In this document: positions 1-9,502 of the stretch, piece by piece
How positions within the stretch are numbered: position 1 is the stretch's first letter
Layout of the letters: the number at the start of each line of letters is the position of its first letter
Origin: Dasania marina DSM 21967
GTDB taxonomy: Bacteria; Pseudomonadota; Gammaproteobacteria; Pseudomonadales; Dasaniaceae
Length of the DNA: 64,000 nucleotides
Assembly: GCF_000373485.1 (NCBI RefSeq)
Contig: NZ_KB891586.1
Coordinates: forward strand, 138,734-202,733
Reading direction: 5' to 3'
Program-made: the position numbers and the translations under genes
The notes under the pieces: model-generated
What the model saw: only the letters and a program-made list of their open reading frames with translations
Database searches by the model: none
What the model was told of the DNA's origin: nothing

Positions 1-2086
1 GCATTTCTGGCTGCACGTAGTTTTCGTTCATTAAAGTAATGTAGTAGTAGCAGTTTTCCTTCTCTTGATACATACGCTGTAAACCGTCTTGAATAATCAC
101 GGTTAGTTCGTAGGCATAAGCAGGGTCGTAAGAACGACAGTTAGGAATCATATTGGCCATTAATTGGCTGTGGCCATCTTGGTGCTGCAAGCCTTCACCG
201 TTTAGGGTGGTACGGCCAGCGGTGGCACCTAATAAGAAACCACGGGCTTGCGAATCACCCGCCGCCCAAGCCAAATCCATGATGCGCTGAAAACCAAACA
301 TGGAATAGTAAATATAAAACGGCACCATGGGGTATTGGTGATTACTGTACGACGTTGCACAGGCCAACCAGGCCGAAAACGCACCGGCTTCGTTAATACC
401 TTCTTCTAAAATTTGACCTTTCTTATCTTCTTTGTAGAACATAATTTGGTCTGAGTCATGGGGCGTATAACGCTGGCCTTGCGACGAGTAAATTCCTAAC
501 TGGCGGAACATACCTTCCATACCAAAGGTACGCGCTTCATCCGGCACGATAGGCACTATGCGTTCGCCTATCTTTTTATCTTTGGTTAATGTTGAAAGCG
601 TACGTACAAACGACATGGTGGTAGAAATTTCACGCTTGCCGCTGGATTTTAATTGCCCGCCTAGGGCTTCTATGCTGGGCACTTCCAAGGCTTCAAAGTC
701 AGCCTTTCTTGAAGGGATGCTGCCCCCTAAGCTATCGCGGCGCTTTTTCATATAGATCATTTCTGGGCTATCGGGCGCGGGGCGGTAGTAGGGTACGTTT
801 TCTAATTCGCTATCGGTAATTGGGATAGCGAATCTATCGCGGAATATTTTTAAGCTTTCTACATCAAGTTTTTTCAGCGAATGGGTTTCGTTTTGCGCTT
901 CACCCGACGAACCCATGCCGTAACCTTTAACGGTCATGGCTAATACCACGGTAGGTTTGCCTGTGCTCTTAACCGCTTGCGCGTAACCGGCGTAAACCTT
1001 ATATGGGTCGTGGCCACCACGGTTAAGCTTCATAATATCGTCGTCGGATAAGTCTTTAACCAACTCTAATAACTCGGGGTATTTCCCAAAGAAGTGCTCG
1101 CGGGTATACGCGCCACCGTTGGCCTTGTAGTTTTGCAGCTCGCCGTCACAGACTTCGTCCATGCGCTTTTGCAGTAAACCCGTTTTATCTTTTTTCAGCA
1201 GGGTATCCCAATGGCGACCCCATACTATTTTAATCACGTCCCAGCCTGCGCCGCGGAACACGCCTTCTAGCTCCTGGATAATTTTGCCGTTGCCACGCAC
1301 CGGGCCATCCAAACGTTGTAGGTTACAGTTAACTACAAAAATCAGGTTGTCTAAGCGCTCACGGCCAGCCAGTGAGATAGCACCCAGTGATTCCGGCTCG
1401 TCACACTCACCGTCACCTAGGAAAGCCCAGACTTTACGGTCGCTATGATCTAGCAACTCACGGCTTTGCTGGTACTTCATAACATGGGCTTGGTATATCG
1501 CTTGTATAGGGCCTAGGCCCATAGATACAGTGGGGAACTGCCAGTAGTCAGGCATTAACCAAGGGTGTGGGTAAGAGGATAAGCCGTTGCCATCCACTTC
1601 GCGACGAAAGCCGTCTAATCGATCTTCAGTAATGCGGCCTTCTAAATAAGAACGGGCGTACATGCCCGGCGCACTATGACCTTGATAAAAAATTAAATCG
1701 CCAGGGCCATTATCGTTGCCCTTAAAGAAATAGTTAAAGCCTATATCGTATAAGGTGGCTGCCGAAGAGAAGGACGATATATGACCCCCTAGGCCATCAT
1801 TGTTATCGTTGGCGCGCATCACCATCGCCAAGGCGTTCCAACGGATTAATGAACGTATACGTCGCTCCATGAACAAATCACCAGGCATGCGGCGTTCTTC
1901 TTGGGGCTGTATGGTGTTTGAAAATGGGGTAGTCGTTGCCGCAGGTAAGGTCGCACCGGCTTGTAACGCGTGCTCTGCTAACACTTTCATCAAGAACGAG
2001 GTGCGGTCATGCCCCCCGTGCTTAATAACATCATCCAAAGCCTCTATCCATTCGGCCGTTTCAATGGGGTCCTTATCCTGCTGCAT
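1..2086 (-). CDS. aceE: Pyruvate dehydrogenase E1 component (homodimeric type), 3' end beyond window
   Basis: Thiamine-diphosphate enzyme that decarboxylates pyruvate and acetylates the lipoyl domains of E2 in the pyruvate dehydrogenase complex. The minus strand is open from position 2086 to the window edge, about 695 codons of a family that is usually near 890. The protein starts MQQDKDPIETAEWIEAL. It contains the ThDP-binding stretch GDGECDEPES, the segment HPWLMPDYWQFPTVSMG and, late in the visible part, YSMFGFQRIMDLAWAAGD, all typical of AceE. The ATG at 2086 follows a GAGGAA ribosome site and fits the family N-terminus. The gene runs off the left edge; aceF would be expected next but is not in view. 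Family assignment is firm. Confidence 0.97.
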   Translation of the reverse strand, partial: MQQDKDPIETAEWIEALDDVIKHGGHDRTSFLMKVLAEHALQAGATLPAATTTPFSNTIQPQEERRMPGDLFMERRIRSLIRWNALAMVMRANDNNDGLGGHISSFSSAATLYDIGFNYFFKGNDNGPGDLIFYQGHSAPGMYARSYLEGRITEDRLDGFRREVDGNGLSSYPHPWLMPDYWQFPTVSMGLGPIQAIYQAHVMKYQQSRELLDHSDRKVWAFLGDGECDEPESLGAISLAGRERLDNLIFVVNCNLQRLDGPVRGNGKIIQELEGVFRGAGWDVIKIVWGRHWDTLLKKDKTGLLQKRMDEVCDGELQNYKANGGAYTREHFFGKYPELLELVKDLSDDDIMKLNRGGHDPYKVYAGYAQAVKSTGKPTVVLAMTVKGYGMGSSGEAQNETHSLKKLDVESLKIFRDRFAIPITDSELENVPYYRPAPDSPEMIYMKKRRDSLGGSIPSRKADFEALEVPSIEALGGQLKSSGKREISTTMSFVRTLSTLTKDKKIGERIVPIVPDEARTFGMEGMFRQLGIYSSQGQRYTPHDSDQIMFYKEDKKGQILEEGINEAGAFSAWLACATSYSNHQYPMVPFYIYYSMFGFQRIMDLAWAAGDSQARGFLLGATAGRTTLNGEGLQHQDGHSQLMANMIPNCRSYDPAYAYELTVIIQDGLQRMYQEKENCYYYITLMNENYVQPEM

Positions 2087-2136
2087 AGTATTCCTCGTGC
2101 ATAGTCGTTTTGCGATTTATTGAGGTAGCCCTTATG

Positions 2137-2167
2137 AAAGTGCCCGTAGGGTTGCTACGGGCACTTT
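2137..2167. other. Perfect 13-bp hairpin in the aceE leader
   Basis: AAAGTGCCCGTAG and its exact complement CTACGGGCACTTT are separated by a 5-base loop. On the aceE (minus) strand the hairpin lies about 50 bases upstream of the start codon. It has no T run on either side, so it is not an ordinary intrinsic terminator. It may be a leader mRNA structure or attenuator element. Confidence 0.6.
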
Positions 2168-2186
2168 GCGATATAAAAGCTTAGTC

Positions 2187-2246
2187 ATTATAGACGGTAT
2201 ATGGAGTCTCACTTGACTTGTAAAAATACTACATTAATTCAAGTCA
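2187..2246 (-). promoter_or_regulatory. Candidate aceE promoter and dyad
   Basis: On the minus strand a perfect -10 hexamer TATAAT lies at 2187-2192, with no convincing -35 at the right spacing. Just upstream is an inverted repeat, TGACTTG (2214-2220) and CAAGTCA (2240-2246) with a 19-base spacer, which could bind a regulator of aceE. It does not match the PdhR consensus I know from E. coli. The placement is visible in the sequence; the function is inferred. Confidence 0.35.
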
Positions 2247-2357
2247 TTTTGGAAATTTTATTCAGGCGCGATTATAGGCCATTTTTAGCGCGCTGAAAAT
2301 CATAGTGTTATAGCAAACCGCGCTATGGAATTCTTTAAGCAACTTTTGCCGATCTAA

Positions 2358-3467
2358 TTAGTTGGGCACCAGATTAAATAATAAGCGATTATTCTGCATA
2401 GCCACCATATTCCAGTCACCGGCGTTGCTGCTTTCACTATCGGACGGGTAATCGTATAGCGGCTCACTACTGCCCTTACCCGTAATTACTAGGCGCACCC
2501 CCGAGCCATTCAGCAAGGGCGAACTATTCATAAAACGGCTAAACGCTTCACTCTGCTCCACCGAAGCCAACTGCGCTTGCCCCGCCGATAATCCCAACTG
2601 GCTACAGGCGGCTAAAGGTAGATCGGCAGGGGCCAGCAACATTATTTGCTCGCCGCCCGCTATCAGCGTTTCGCTTAAACAAAACGCCCCTATATGCCCT
2701 TCTATTTGCAATTCACCGGCAAAGCCCATAGCGATTAAACGGCTAAGCATACCTTCGATGAGCCGTTGTCTAGACCCTGCCAAGGGCTGCTCGCCGTAAT
2801 CATAACTTGCGGCTTGGCTGGCCGCCCAACTGCTGAGCTCATATAAATCCTGCTGCTGGCGCTGTAGCGCTTGTTGCTCGGCGCTGACCTTGAAGTAGAG
2901 CATAAGCACCAATAACAGACCTACCACCATCAGCGCGGCCACAGCGCTTAACCACTTAGGCCGGTTATCAACCCCGTAACTATTGGCTTCATACTGGATG
3001 GCCTCCAGCATAGGTTGCGATAGCGCAGCCTGCTCTAGCGTGGGGTGGCGAGGTGCTTCATCAAAATCAGCGCTAATCAGCTCAGATAGCTCCACTAGAT
3101 CGACCGGCTGAGCCAAGCGCGCCAAGACATCGGACAAGGCTTTGTCGCTGGCGGGCTTGCTCAAGATATCCGCTGCCCCCAGGGCGTGAGCATGGCCTAC
3201 ATAAATATCGCCCGTTTTCGAGGTATGCATAATAATAGGAATAGCCGCCAGCTCAGGCTCAGCTTTTATGGCTTTCACAGCATCAAAACCATCCATGCCA
3301 GGCATCATATGATCCATAAAAATCATCGCCGGCCTAGCTGTTTTTAAATACGCTAAGGCCTGCTCGGCAGAGTCTACATTGACGGTTTCTATATTGTGTT
3401 TTTTTAACATCTTGCCCAGCATGGCAGAAGATGTACGGGAGTCATCAACAACTAGCGCGTGAGACAT
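2358..3467 (-). CDS. Membrane-anchored receiver-domain protein
   Basis: Residues 1-120 form a CheY-like receiver domain with acidic pair D8/D9, phosphoacceptor D52 (in IFMDHMMPG), T82 and K104, so phosphorylation is expected. There is no DNA-binding, GGDEF, HD or kinase output domain. Instead there is one membrane segment at about residues 172-192, then a glutamine-rich coiled stretch (about 195-215) and a 150-residue C-terminal domain I do not recognise, which would face the periplasm. A receiver whose output lies across the membrane is unusual. The gene stands alone between the M16 peptidase gene and aceE on the same strand; no histidine kinase is adjacent. Confidence 0.8.
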   Translation of the reverse strand: MSHALVVDDSRTSSAMLGKMLKKHNIETVNVDSAEQALAYLKTARPAMIFMDHMMPGMDGFDAVKAIKAEPELAAIPIIMHTSKTGDIYVGHAHALGAADILSKPASDKALSDVLARLAQPVDLVELSELISADFDEAPRHPTLEQAALSQPMLEAIQYEANSYGVDNRPKWLSAVAALMVVGLLLVLMLYFKVSAEQQALQRQQQDLYELSSWAASQAASYDYGEQPLAGSRQRLIEGMLSRLIAMGFAGELQIEGHIGAFCLSETLIAGGEQIMLLAPADLPLAACSQLGLSAGQAQLASVEQSEAFSRFMNSSPLLNGSGVRLVITGKGSSEPLYDYPSDSESSNAGDWNMVAMQNNRLLFNLVPN

Positions 3468-3508
3468 AAGCCGACCTTTTCACCCTATGGCGTGTTATCC
3501 ATATATTG

Positions 3509-6364
3509 TTATTGGAAAGAATAATAACGCTGTTGGCCGGAAAATGCTTCCATAGATGAGCTGGACGGTTTCAGCAAAGCCGGTTGCTGGACGAAATTAC
3601 CTGCGGTATACAACCATAGACTACGCTTGTCCGCATTGAACAGTTGCACCTGCATCAGCTGGCGCCACTGCTCCAGGCTCAGCGCGTTTAAGCCAGCTAT
3701 ACGCTGCTGCCTAGAATCAAACTGATAATCACCCATGGCTATATCCTGCCAAAAGCGCTCATGGGCTTCACCCATATTGGTCGCTTTTTGTGCGTAGCGC
3801 GCCACTAACACCTGCTTGGCATTGTTAAAGTCCTGCTCGCTTAACTCGGCCAGTGTCTGCTGTTTAGCTGCTATAAATTGCTCAAACTCGTGCTGCAAGC
3901 TTTGCACTCCCGCCACTGGCGACTGCACCACAAAAAATAAGCCTGGCACTTTGTGCATGGGATAAGCGCCAGAGGTAACGATATAACCCAGTTGTTTTTC
4001 TGTGCGCAGCGAGCTGTAAAAATCGGACTGATACAACTGTGCCGCTATTTCAAAGGCGGCATAATTAGCAGCCTGCTCATCATTAGCCTGTACATAGTAA
4101 AGCAAAGCCGCATCGCTATATTCATTAGCCACGGCCATAGCGCTAGCCTGCTCAGGCAAGCGCAGTATATTTATATCGGGCAAGGTGAATGCAGCAGGCT
4201 CGGGCTGCGGTAATAAGTGCCTAGCACTGGCAGCGATGGCCTGTGCCTGCTGCCGACTGTAGTTGCCGTACACCATAGCGTCTACATCCAGTTGCTGTAA
4301 AAACTGGGCAACATACTGCTGTAAATCCGCTAGCGTCAACCCGCTTAAGGCCTGCAGTTTATCCTGTTCGGTAAATAATGATTGATACATCAGCTGCGAC
4401 AAATCATTCATTAACATATTGTAGGGTTGTTGCTTAACGGCGTTTTCTAAACTGCGCTGCATATCGGCTTTTATACGGCTAAAGCGCTGCTCATCAAACT
4501 CGGGCTGAGTCACAGCGACTAACATCTTGTGAAACAACAGTGGCTGTTTCTCATTAAAACCCGACACTTTTAAGCTCAGGCCGCGCATATGATTTTTAAG
4601 CGAATAATGTAAACCCGCTAAAGCGGCCGGGTAGGCATATTCGTTCATCTGCTCTTGCAGCATACGGGCATACAGCTTAAGTAATACTGCCTGCTCAGCA
4701 CTCTGCCCCGCTAAGGGCGAACGCATGCTGATAGCGATAAACCCCTTAGGTATATTGAACGTGTCATCATTATTAAACCACCAGCGCCAGTGTGGTTGCT
4801 GCACGATAAACTGCGGTACTGGGCTGGCTTCGGCCGCAGGCAGTAGCTGAAAATCACTCGCTATAAAATGATTAGGCTTGGGCAATTGTATAGCCGGGTT
4901 GGGCTGCACCTGCTGCCAATGTTGCAGTTGCTGCGGCGCAATCGTTTGTACGCTATAGGGGGTTTGGTAATTTTTGCTGCGCTGATTAACCGCCACACCG
5001 GGAGCCGTAAGGGTTAACAACAGATTGCTAGGCGTAAGTGCTGCCAAATAGCGCGCAATTAAGTCGCTATCAAAGCGCTGCATCATATAAGGGCCGCGCA
5101 GCACGTCCTGCACCGGGTAGTAGTGCATATTGCTGGCCAGTTGGCGGCTGTACTGTATAGGCTGTACCGACTCTTGATAACGAAACTGTATGTCGGCCAC
5201 CTTGGCCTGTTCTTCATACAACCAAGCTTGCGGCCCCGCTTGCTGCATAGTCGCCAATAATTGGAACACCGCAGTAACCACTTGCTGGTACTGTTGATAA
5301 CCCTGTTCGGTTAACTTAATGCTAATACTAAAATTAGATCCGCCGCGATAACTTAAACCAGCACCAGCACTCAGCGCCTCGGCCCAGCCCTGCTGCTTTA
5401 AATAAGACAACAAACTACCCTTGCCTTCATGGCCAAGAATATTGCCTAAGTAAACCAGCGGCTTCTCTTGGTAGTAGTCATAGACATCATCTATAGGGAA
5501 GTTAAGCGTTAAGCTGCGCTGCTCTTGCTCCGGCTGTATCATGATTTGCATAGGCAGTGCGCCTGGCGTAAACAAGGGCTGTGCTATATCGCCCACACTA
5601 AGCTTACGGTTGGCGATGGCGGCAAAACGCGACTGCACCATAGCTTGCAACTCACTTAGCGGTTCTCGCCCTATTACCACCAGGCGCATGACATTGGCGG
5701 AATAATACCGTTGATAAAACGCTATTAGTTCATCCCGTAACGCGCCTTCAGAGCTAGACGACAAGGTGCTTAAGTTGCCCACACTAAATTTTGCAAAGGG
5801 GTGCTGAGGGTTGACCTGTTCTTTAAACACCTCCAGCGATTTGCGACCATCAGATTTTAACTTGGCCATGTACTCTGAATGCACCGCATTTTTTTCGCGC
5901 TCCACATATTGCGAGCTAAACAAAGGGGCGACAAAAAATTGTGAAAACCTATCCAGCGCCGACGCTAAATATTGCGGCTCTATATCAAAAAAATAATTGG
6001 TGTGTTCAAACGCGGTATAGGCATTATGGCTGCCGCCGTGCTGGCTAACAAAGGCTTGATATTCACCGGGCTCAGGATATTTTTCGGTGCCTAAAAACAG
6101 CATATGCTCTAAAAAATGCGCCAACCCTTCAGACTGTGCTGGATCTTGGCGACTGCCTATATTCAAATCCAAAGAGGCTGCTGCTTTCTCAGCATTAGGA
6201 TCAGAAACCAACAAGACTTGCAGTTGATTCGCCAGCGTTAAGGCTTGATAACTGCGGCCATCATTGTCACTAACCACGGGCTGCTGAGTAAAAGGAAAGA
6301 CACTACAGGCTACTAATAAAATACTACTTAGAGCTAACAACAAAGCCCTTACAACATTATTCAC
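3509..6364 (-). CDS. M16 family (pitrilysin/insulinase-like) zinc peptidase, lipoprotein
   Basis: A 951-residue protein with the size and layout of protease III/insulysin enzymes, which carry one active and one inactive M16 half. The N-terminus is a lipoprotein signal ending LLVAC, predicting acylation at C20 and periplasmic membrane attachment. The inverted zinc motif HxxEH is H83-F-L-E86-H87, followed by the REKNAVHSEY segment that supplies the third ligand. Probable role: degradation of peptides in the periplasm. Its start overlaps the end of the upstream permease gene by 8 bases, so the two are probably cotranscribed and translationally coupled. Confidence 0.92.
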   Translation of the reverse strand: MNNVVRALLLALSSILLVACSVFPFTQQPVVSDNDGRSYQALTLANQLQVLLVSDPNAEKAAASLDLNIGSRQDPAQSEGLAHFLEHMLFLGTEKYPEPGEYQAFVSQHGGSHNAYTAFEHTNYFFDIEPQYLASALDRFSQFFVAPLFSSQYVEREKNAVHSEYMAKLKSDGRKSLEVFKEQVNPQHPFAKFSVGNLSTLSSSSEGALRDELIAFYQRYYSANVMRLVVIGREPLSELQAMVQSRFAAIANRKLSVGDIAQPLFTPGALPMQIMIQPEQEQRSLTLNFPIDDVYDYYQEKPLVYLGNILGHEGKGSLLSYLKQQGWAEALSAGAGLSYRGGSNFSISIKLTEQGYQQYQQVVTAVFQLLATMQQAGPQAWLYEEQAKVADIQFRYQESVQPIQYSRQLASNMHYYPVQDVLRGPYMMQRFDSDLIARYLAALTPSNLLLTLTAPGVAVNQRSKNYQTPYSVQTIAPQQLQHWQQVQPNPAIQLPKPNHFIASDFQLLPAAEASPVPQFIVQQPHWRWWFNNDDTFNIPKGFIAISMRSPLAGQSAEQAVLLKLYARMLQEQMNEYAYPAALAGLHYSLKNHMRGLSLKVSGFNEKQPLLFHKMLVAVTQPEFDEQRFSRIKADMQRSLENAVKQQPYNMLMNDLSQLMYQSLFTEQDKLQALSGLTLADLQQYVAQFLQQLDVDAMVYGNYSRQQAQAIAASARHLLPQPEPAAFTLPDINILRLPEQASAMAVANEYSDAALLYYVQANDEQAANYAAFEIAAQLYQSDFYSSLRTEKQLGYIVTSGAYPMHKVPGLFFVVQSPVAGVQSLQHEFEQFIAAKQQTLAELSEQDFNNAKQVLVARYAQKATNMGEAHERFWQDIAMGDYQFDSRQQRIAGLNALSLEQWRQLMQVQLFNADKRSLWLYTAGNFVQQPALLKPSSSSMEAFSGQQRYYSFQ

Positions 6365-7436
6365 TTGTTAGTCCTTCTGCCGCCACTTGATGTTTACCCG
6401 GCCAAGCATTCAACACGGCCTTAATTAAAGTCGCCAAGGGTATCGCAAAAAACACACCCCACAGCCCCCACAAACCACCAAAAATTAACACTGCTAAAAT
6501 TATCGCTATGGGATGCAGGTTAACCGCCTCAGAAAACAATAAAGGGACTAACACATTGCCATCCAAGGCCTGTATCACGGCATAAACAATAATTAAGGTA
6601 ATAAATTCGGAGCCACTACCCCATTGAAAAAAGCCCACCATGGCCACCGGCACAGTCACTACCGCCGCACCAATATAGGGGATTAATACCGACCCCCCCA
6701 CCAACAAAGCCATAAGCGCCGCATAGTTTAAGCCCAATATGGAAAAGGATATATACGACACCCCGCCCACGATTAATATTTCTATGGCTTTACCGCGCAT
6801 ATAATTAGCCACTTGCGCGTTCATCTCTAGCCACACTTTATTCAACATAGGACGGTCAGCGGGCAGGAAGGTACCCAGCCAAGCTAGCAGCGATTGCTTA
6901 TCACGCAAAAAGAAAAACACCAAAATAGGCACCAGTACGATATAAATCAGTAGCCCCATCACATTGGCTAAATTTGAGAACGAAAACGACAGCAGCCACT
7001 GCCCAACATTGCCCAACTCTGCTTTTGCGAGGCCTACCCAATCTTTAATTTGCTCATGGCTAATAAACTCGGGGTAACGCTCGGGCAAAACCAATAACAA
7101 CTGCTGGCCCTTGCCTATCATCACCGGTAGCTCTTGAAATAAGTTGGCCAATTGCCGCCAGGCTAAGGGCAGTAATAAAAACATCACGACGATAAAGACA
7201 CCTATAAAAATGGTATAGGCCACTGTTATAGCGCACCAGTTAGGTACATTGCGGCTAATTAATTGCGCGATAATACCCTGCATCACAAAGGCAAAAATAA
7301 TACTGGCGATAACGGGCGCTAAGACATTGCCCATAGTAACCACTAACAGCAGGCTGCCGAAAATCAGCATTAATAAAATCAACGCTTCTTCATCGGCAAA
7401 AATATGATCCAGCCATTTTTTAAGTACTGCTACCAT
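6357..7436 (-). CDS. PerM / AI-2E transporter family permease
   Basis: A 359-residue polytopic membrane protein of the AI-2E exporter-like (PerM, UPF0118) family. It has paired N-terminal hydrophobic segments around residues 17-60, a membrane hairpin near 70-90, a soluble region at about 95-150, and a C-terminal set of membrane segments including GGSVLIPYIGAAVVTVPVA and IFGGLWGLWGVFFAIPLAT. The family moves small molecules or ions; the substrate here cannot be read from sequence. It precedes and overlaps the M16 peptidase gene. A perM-like gene beside tusA and bepA genes recurs in related gammaproteobacteria. Confidence 0.9.
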   Translation of the reverse strand: MVAVLKKWLDHIFADEEALILLMLIFGSLLLVVTMGNVLAPVIASIIFAFVMQGIIAQLISRNVPNWCAITVAYTIFIGVFIVVMFLLLPLAWRQLANLFQELPVMIGKGQQLLLVLPERYPEFISHEQIKDWVGLAKAELGNVGQWLLSFSFSNLANVMGLLIYIVLVPILVFFFLRDKQSLLAWLGTFLPADRPMLNKVWLEMNAQVANYMRGKAIEILIVGGVSYISFSILGLNYAALMALLVGGSVLIPYIGAAVVTVPVAMVGFFQWGSGSEFITLIIVYAVIQALDGNVLVPLLFSEAVNLHPIAIILAVLIFGGLWGLWGVFFAIPLATLIKAVLNAWPGKHQVAAEGLTSE

Positions 7437-7495
7437 GCCATTATCTCTTAGGGTGTTGAATAGGTTATTTATTAGCCACGAACCGTGATGAGCAC

Positions 7496-7726
7496 TTAGC
7501 CACGCTCTATCACATAAATATAGACACCCTGCTGCTGCTCACTGCTAATCAGCTGATGCGCGCTTAGTTCGGCGTAGGCTTTAAAGTCTCTTAACGAACC
7601 GGCATCGGTAGCCAGCACCCGCACGCGCTCACCCACGGCCATGCCGTTTAAGTGCAGTTTGGTTTTTAATAGCGGCAAGGGGCATTGCAGGCCACAGAGG
7701 TCTAGTTCGTGAATGTGCTCTGACAT
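7496..7726 (-). CDS. TusA-family sulfurtransferase / sulfur carrier
   Basis: A 76-residue cytoplasmic protein of the TusA/SirA family with the signature CPLP (C15-P-L-P), where the cysteine carries persulfide sulfur, and a second cysteine at C11. The length is typical (about 75-85). Family members relay sulfur for tRNA thiolation, molybdenum cofactor or other pathways. In Pseudomonas a paralogue next to the M48 gene and nadA has been linked to molybdenum enzymes, so the context argues for that paralogue rather than canonical tusA. It lies 60 bases upstream of the perM-type gene on the same strand. Confidence 0.88.
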   Translation of the reverse strand: MSEHIHELDLCGLQCPLPLLKTKLHLNGMAVGERVRVLATDAGSLRDFKAYAELSAHQLISSEQQQGVYIYVIERG

Positions 7727-7908
7727 AATTCGCTTTGGTAAGTTTCCTTCAAATCAAGGGCGAGTATAACTGTTTGCCTGTTGCCAGTGCTATGGGGGTA
7801 AGCATAGTAAGGGCAACTTTAAGCGGCTTAGATTGTCAATTACTAGCAATGCTGGTTACTATCACCCTCTGTATGCAATTATGCACACCACAAAGTACAC
7901 AATAAAAT

Positions 7909-9408
7909 ATGACCATTGTGCCCTATAAAACCACTATCACTTATAAGCCGCTGCTCCGCTACGGAGCCACTGCTGCGCTGGTGTTAAGCGCTGCCTGGCA
8001 CGGCATTAGCGCCAGTGCCCAAAATTACGACAGCAAAGCGGTATTGCCCGAACTGGGGGATAGCTCATCCAGCCTGTTTTCACTACAACAGGAATATAAA
8101 CTGGGCCGGGCGTGGCTAATGTCTTTTCGCAGCCAGGTAAAAACCATTAGCGACCCCATGTTGCAAGATTACCTAGAGCATACGGTTTATCACCTAGCCA
8201 CCTATAGCCAACTGAAAGATCGTCGTCTAGACATGGTGATAGTCAACAACCCCACCATTAACGCCTTTGCCGTGCCCGGTGGCGTGGTAGGCATACACAC
8301 CGGCCTGTTTAACTACGCCGAAACCGAAGCGCAATTCTCTACGGTATTGGCCCACGAATTAGCCCACTTAAGCCAGCGCCATTTTGCTAGAGGCGTAGAG
8401 CAACAGCGCCGCAATGCCATACCCAATATGGCCGGGATGTTAGCGGGTATCCTATTAGCCGCCACCGAGGGCGGCAATGCCGGCATGGCCGCGATTACCG
8501 CCACCCAGGCTGCCAGCCTGCAAAACCAGCTGCGCTACAGCCGCGGCAATGAGCAAGAAGCCGACCGCATCGGGATGCAAACCATGGTAGAGGCCGGTAT
8601 AGACCCTTACGCGGCCTCAGCCATGTTTAGCAATATGCTCAAGGCCTCGCGCTTTGCTGGCACCCGGCCGCCAGAGTTTTTACTCTCCCACCCGGTCACT
8701 GAAAAACGCATAGCCGATACCCGCAACCGCGCCAATCAATACCCGCGCCAACTCTACACCGATAATATGTACTACCAACTGATGCGCGCTAGAGCCGACA
8801 TAAGCTTGATAGACAATAGCCGCGAGGCGGTAAAAAACTTTCGCGCCAAGCTCAACAGCCGCAGCCGTAACCCTGAAGCCGATCAATACGGCTTAGTACT
8901 AGCGCTAACTCGCGATGGCCAAATAGGCGAAGCACAAAAACTGCTGGCACCGCTGCTAGCCGCCAGCCCCAGCCAAATCCCTTATATTATTGCCGCCAGC
9001 GAACTGGACGTGGCCAGCGGTAATAGCTCGCAAGGCATAGAGCGCGTAGAAAAAGCCCTAAGCGTATCTTTGGATAACCACCCACTGACCATGACTCTGG
9101 CTACGTTTTTACTGAAAGAGGGCCAAGCCCCCAAAGCCGCTGAGCTGCTGGAAGAGCATGTTAAAAAGCACAAGAAAAACCCCGAAGTGTGGTATCAACT
9201 GGCCGAAGCCTATGGTTTGGCGGGGAATATCGTGGGCGTGCATCAGGCCAGAGCTGAGTATTTTGTGCTCAACGGCATCTTAGACAAGGCCACTACCCAG
9301 CTATCCTATGCCCTACCGTTGACTAAAAACGACCACCTCACCACCCTGCGTATTAATGAGCGCATTAGCCAAATCAATGAGTTAAAGCTGGCGCTTAAAA
9401 GTCTCTAG
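7909..9408 (+). CDS. bepA: M48 metallopeptidase with TPR repeats, BepA-like
   Basis: A 499-residue periplasmic protein with an N-terminal signal peptide (hydrophobic residues about 20-37). The zinc peptidase motif is H149-E-L-A-H153, and the third ligand E215 lies in EQEAD. The C-terminal half (about 310-490) has TPR-like helix pairs. This is the layout of E. coli BepA, which assists or degrades outer-membrane proteins such as LptD during assembly. It is divergent from the tusA-like gene, and its 3' end shares a bidirectional terminator with nadA. Confidence 0.92.
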   Translation: MTIVPYKTTITYKPLLRYGATAALVLSAAWHGISASAQNYDSKAVLPELGDSSSSLFSLQQEYKLGRAWLMSFRSQVKTISDPMLQDYLEHTVYHLATYSQLKDRRLDMVIVNNPTINAFAVPGGVVGIHTGLFNYAETEAQFSTVLAHELAHLSQRHFARGVEQQRRNAIPNMAGMLAGILLAATEGGNAGMAAITATQAASLQNQLRYSRGNEQEADRIGMQTMVEAGIDPYAASAMFSNMLKASRFAGTRPPEFLLSHPVTEKRIADTRNRANQYPRQLYTDNMYYQLMRARADISLIDNSREAVKNFRAKLNSRSRNPEADQYGLVLALTRDGQIGEAQKLLAPLLAASPSQIPYIIAASELDVASGNSSQGIERVEKALSVSLDNHPLTMTLATFLLKEGQAPKAAELLEEHVKKHKKNPEVWYQLAEAYGLAGNIVGVHQARAEYFVLNGILDKATTQLSYALPLTKNDHLTTLRINERISQINELKLALKSL

Positions 9409-9436
9409 CTTTTAGTTCCTAGTTCCTAAAAGCATA

Positions 9437-9475
9437 AAAAAGGCCGCCGTACTGCAAATATACGGCGGCCTTTTT
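9437..9475. terminator. Bidirectional intrinsic terminator between bepA and nadA
   Basis: A perfect 15-bp stem (AAAAAGGCCGCCGTA with its complement) around a 9-base loop, with A and T tracts on the two sides. It can stop bepA transcripts on the plus strand and nadA transcripts on the minus strand, which converge here. Confidence 0.93.
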
Positions 9476-9502
9476 ATTAATATTTTAGCTTATGGAGGCA
9501 GC

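Noticed and set aside
3953-4213. Open frames opposite the M16 peptidase gene and similar shadows in other long genes
   Set aside because: Antisense by-products of coding bias; no independent evidence of expression.
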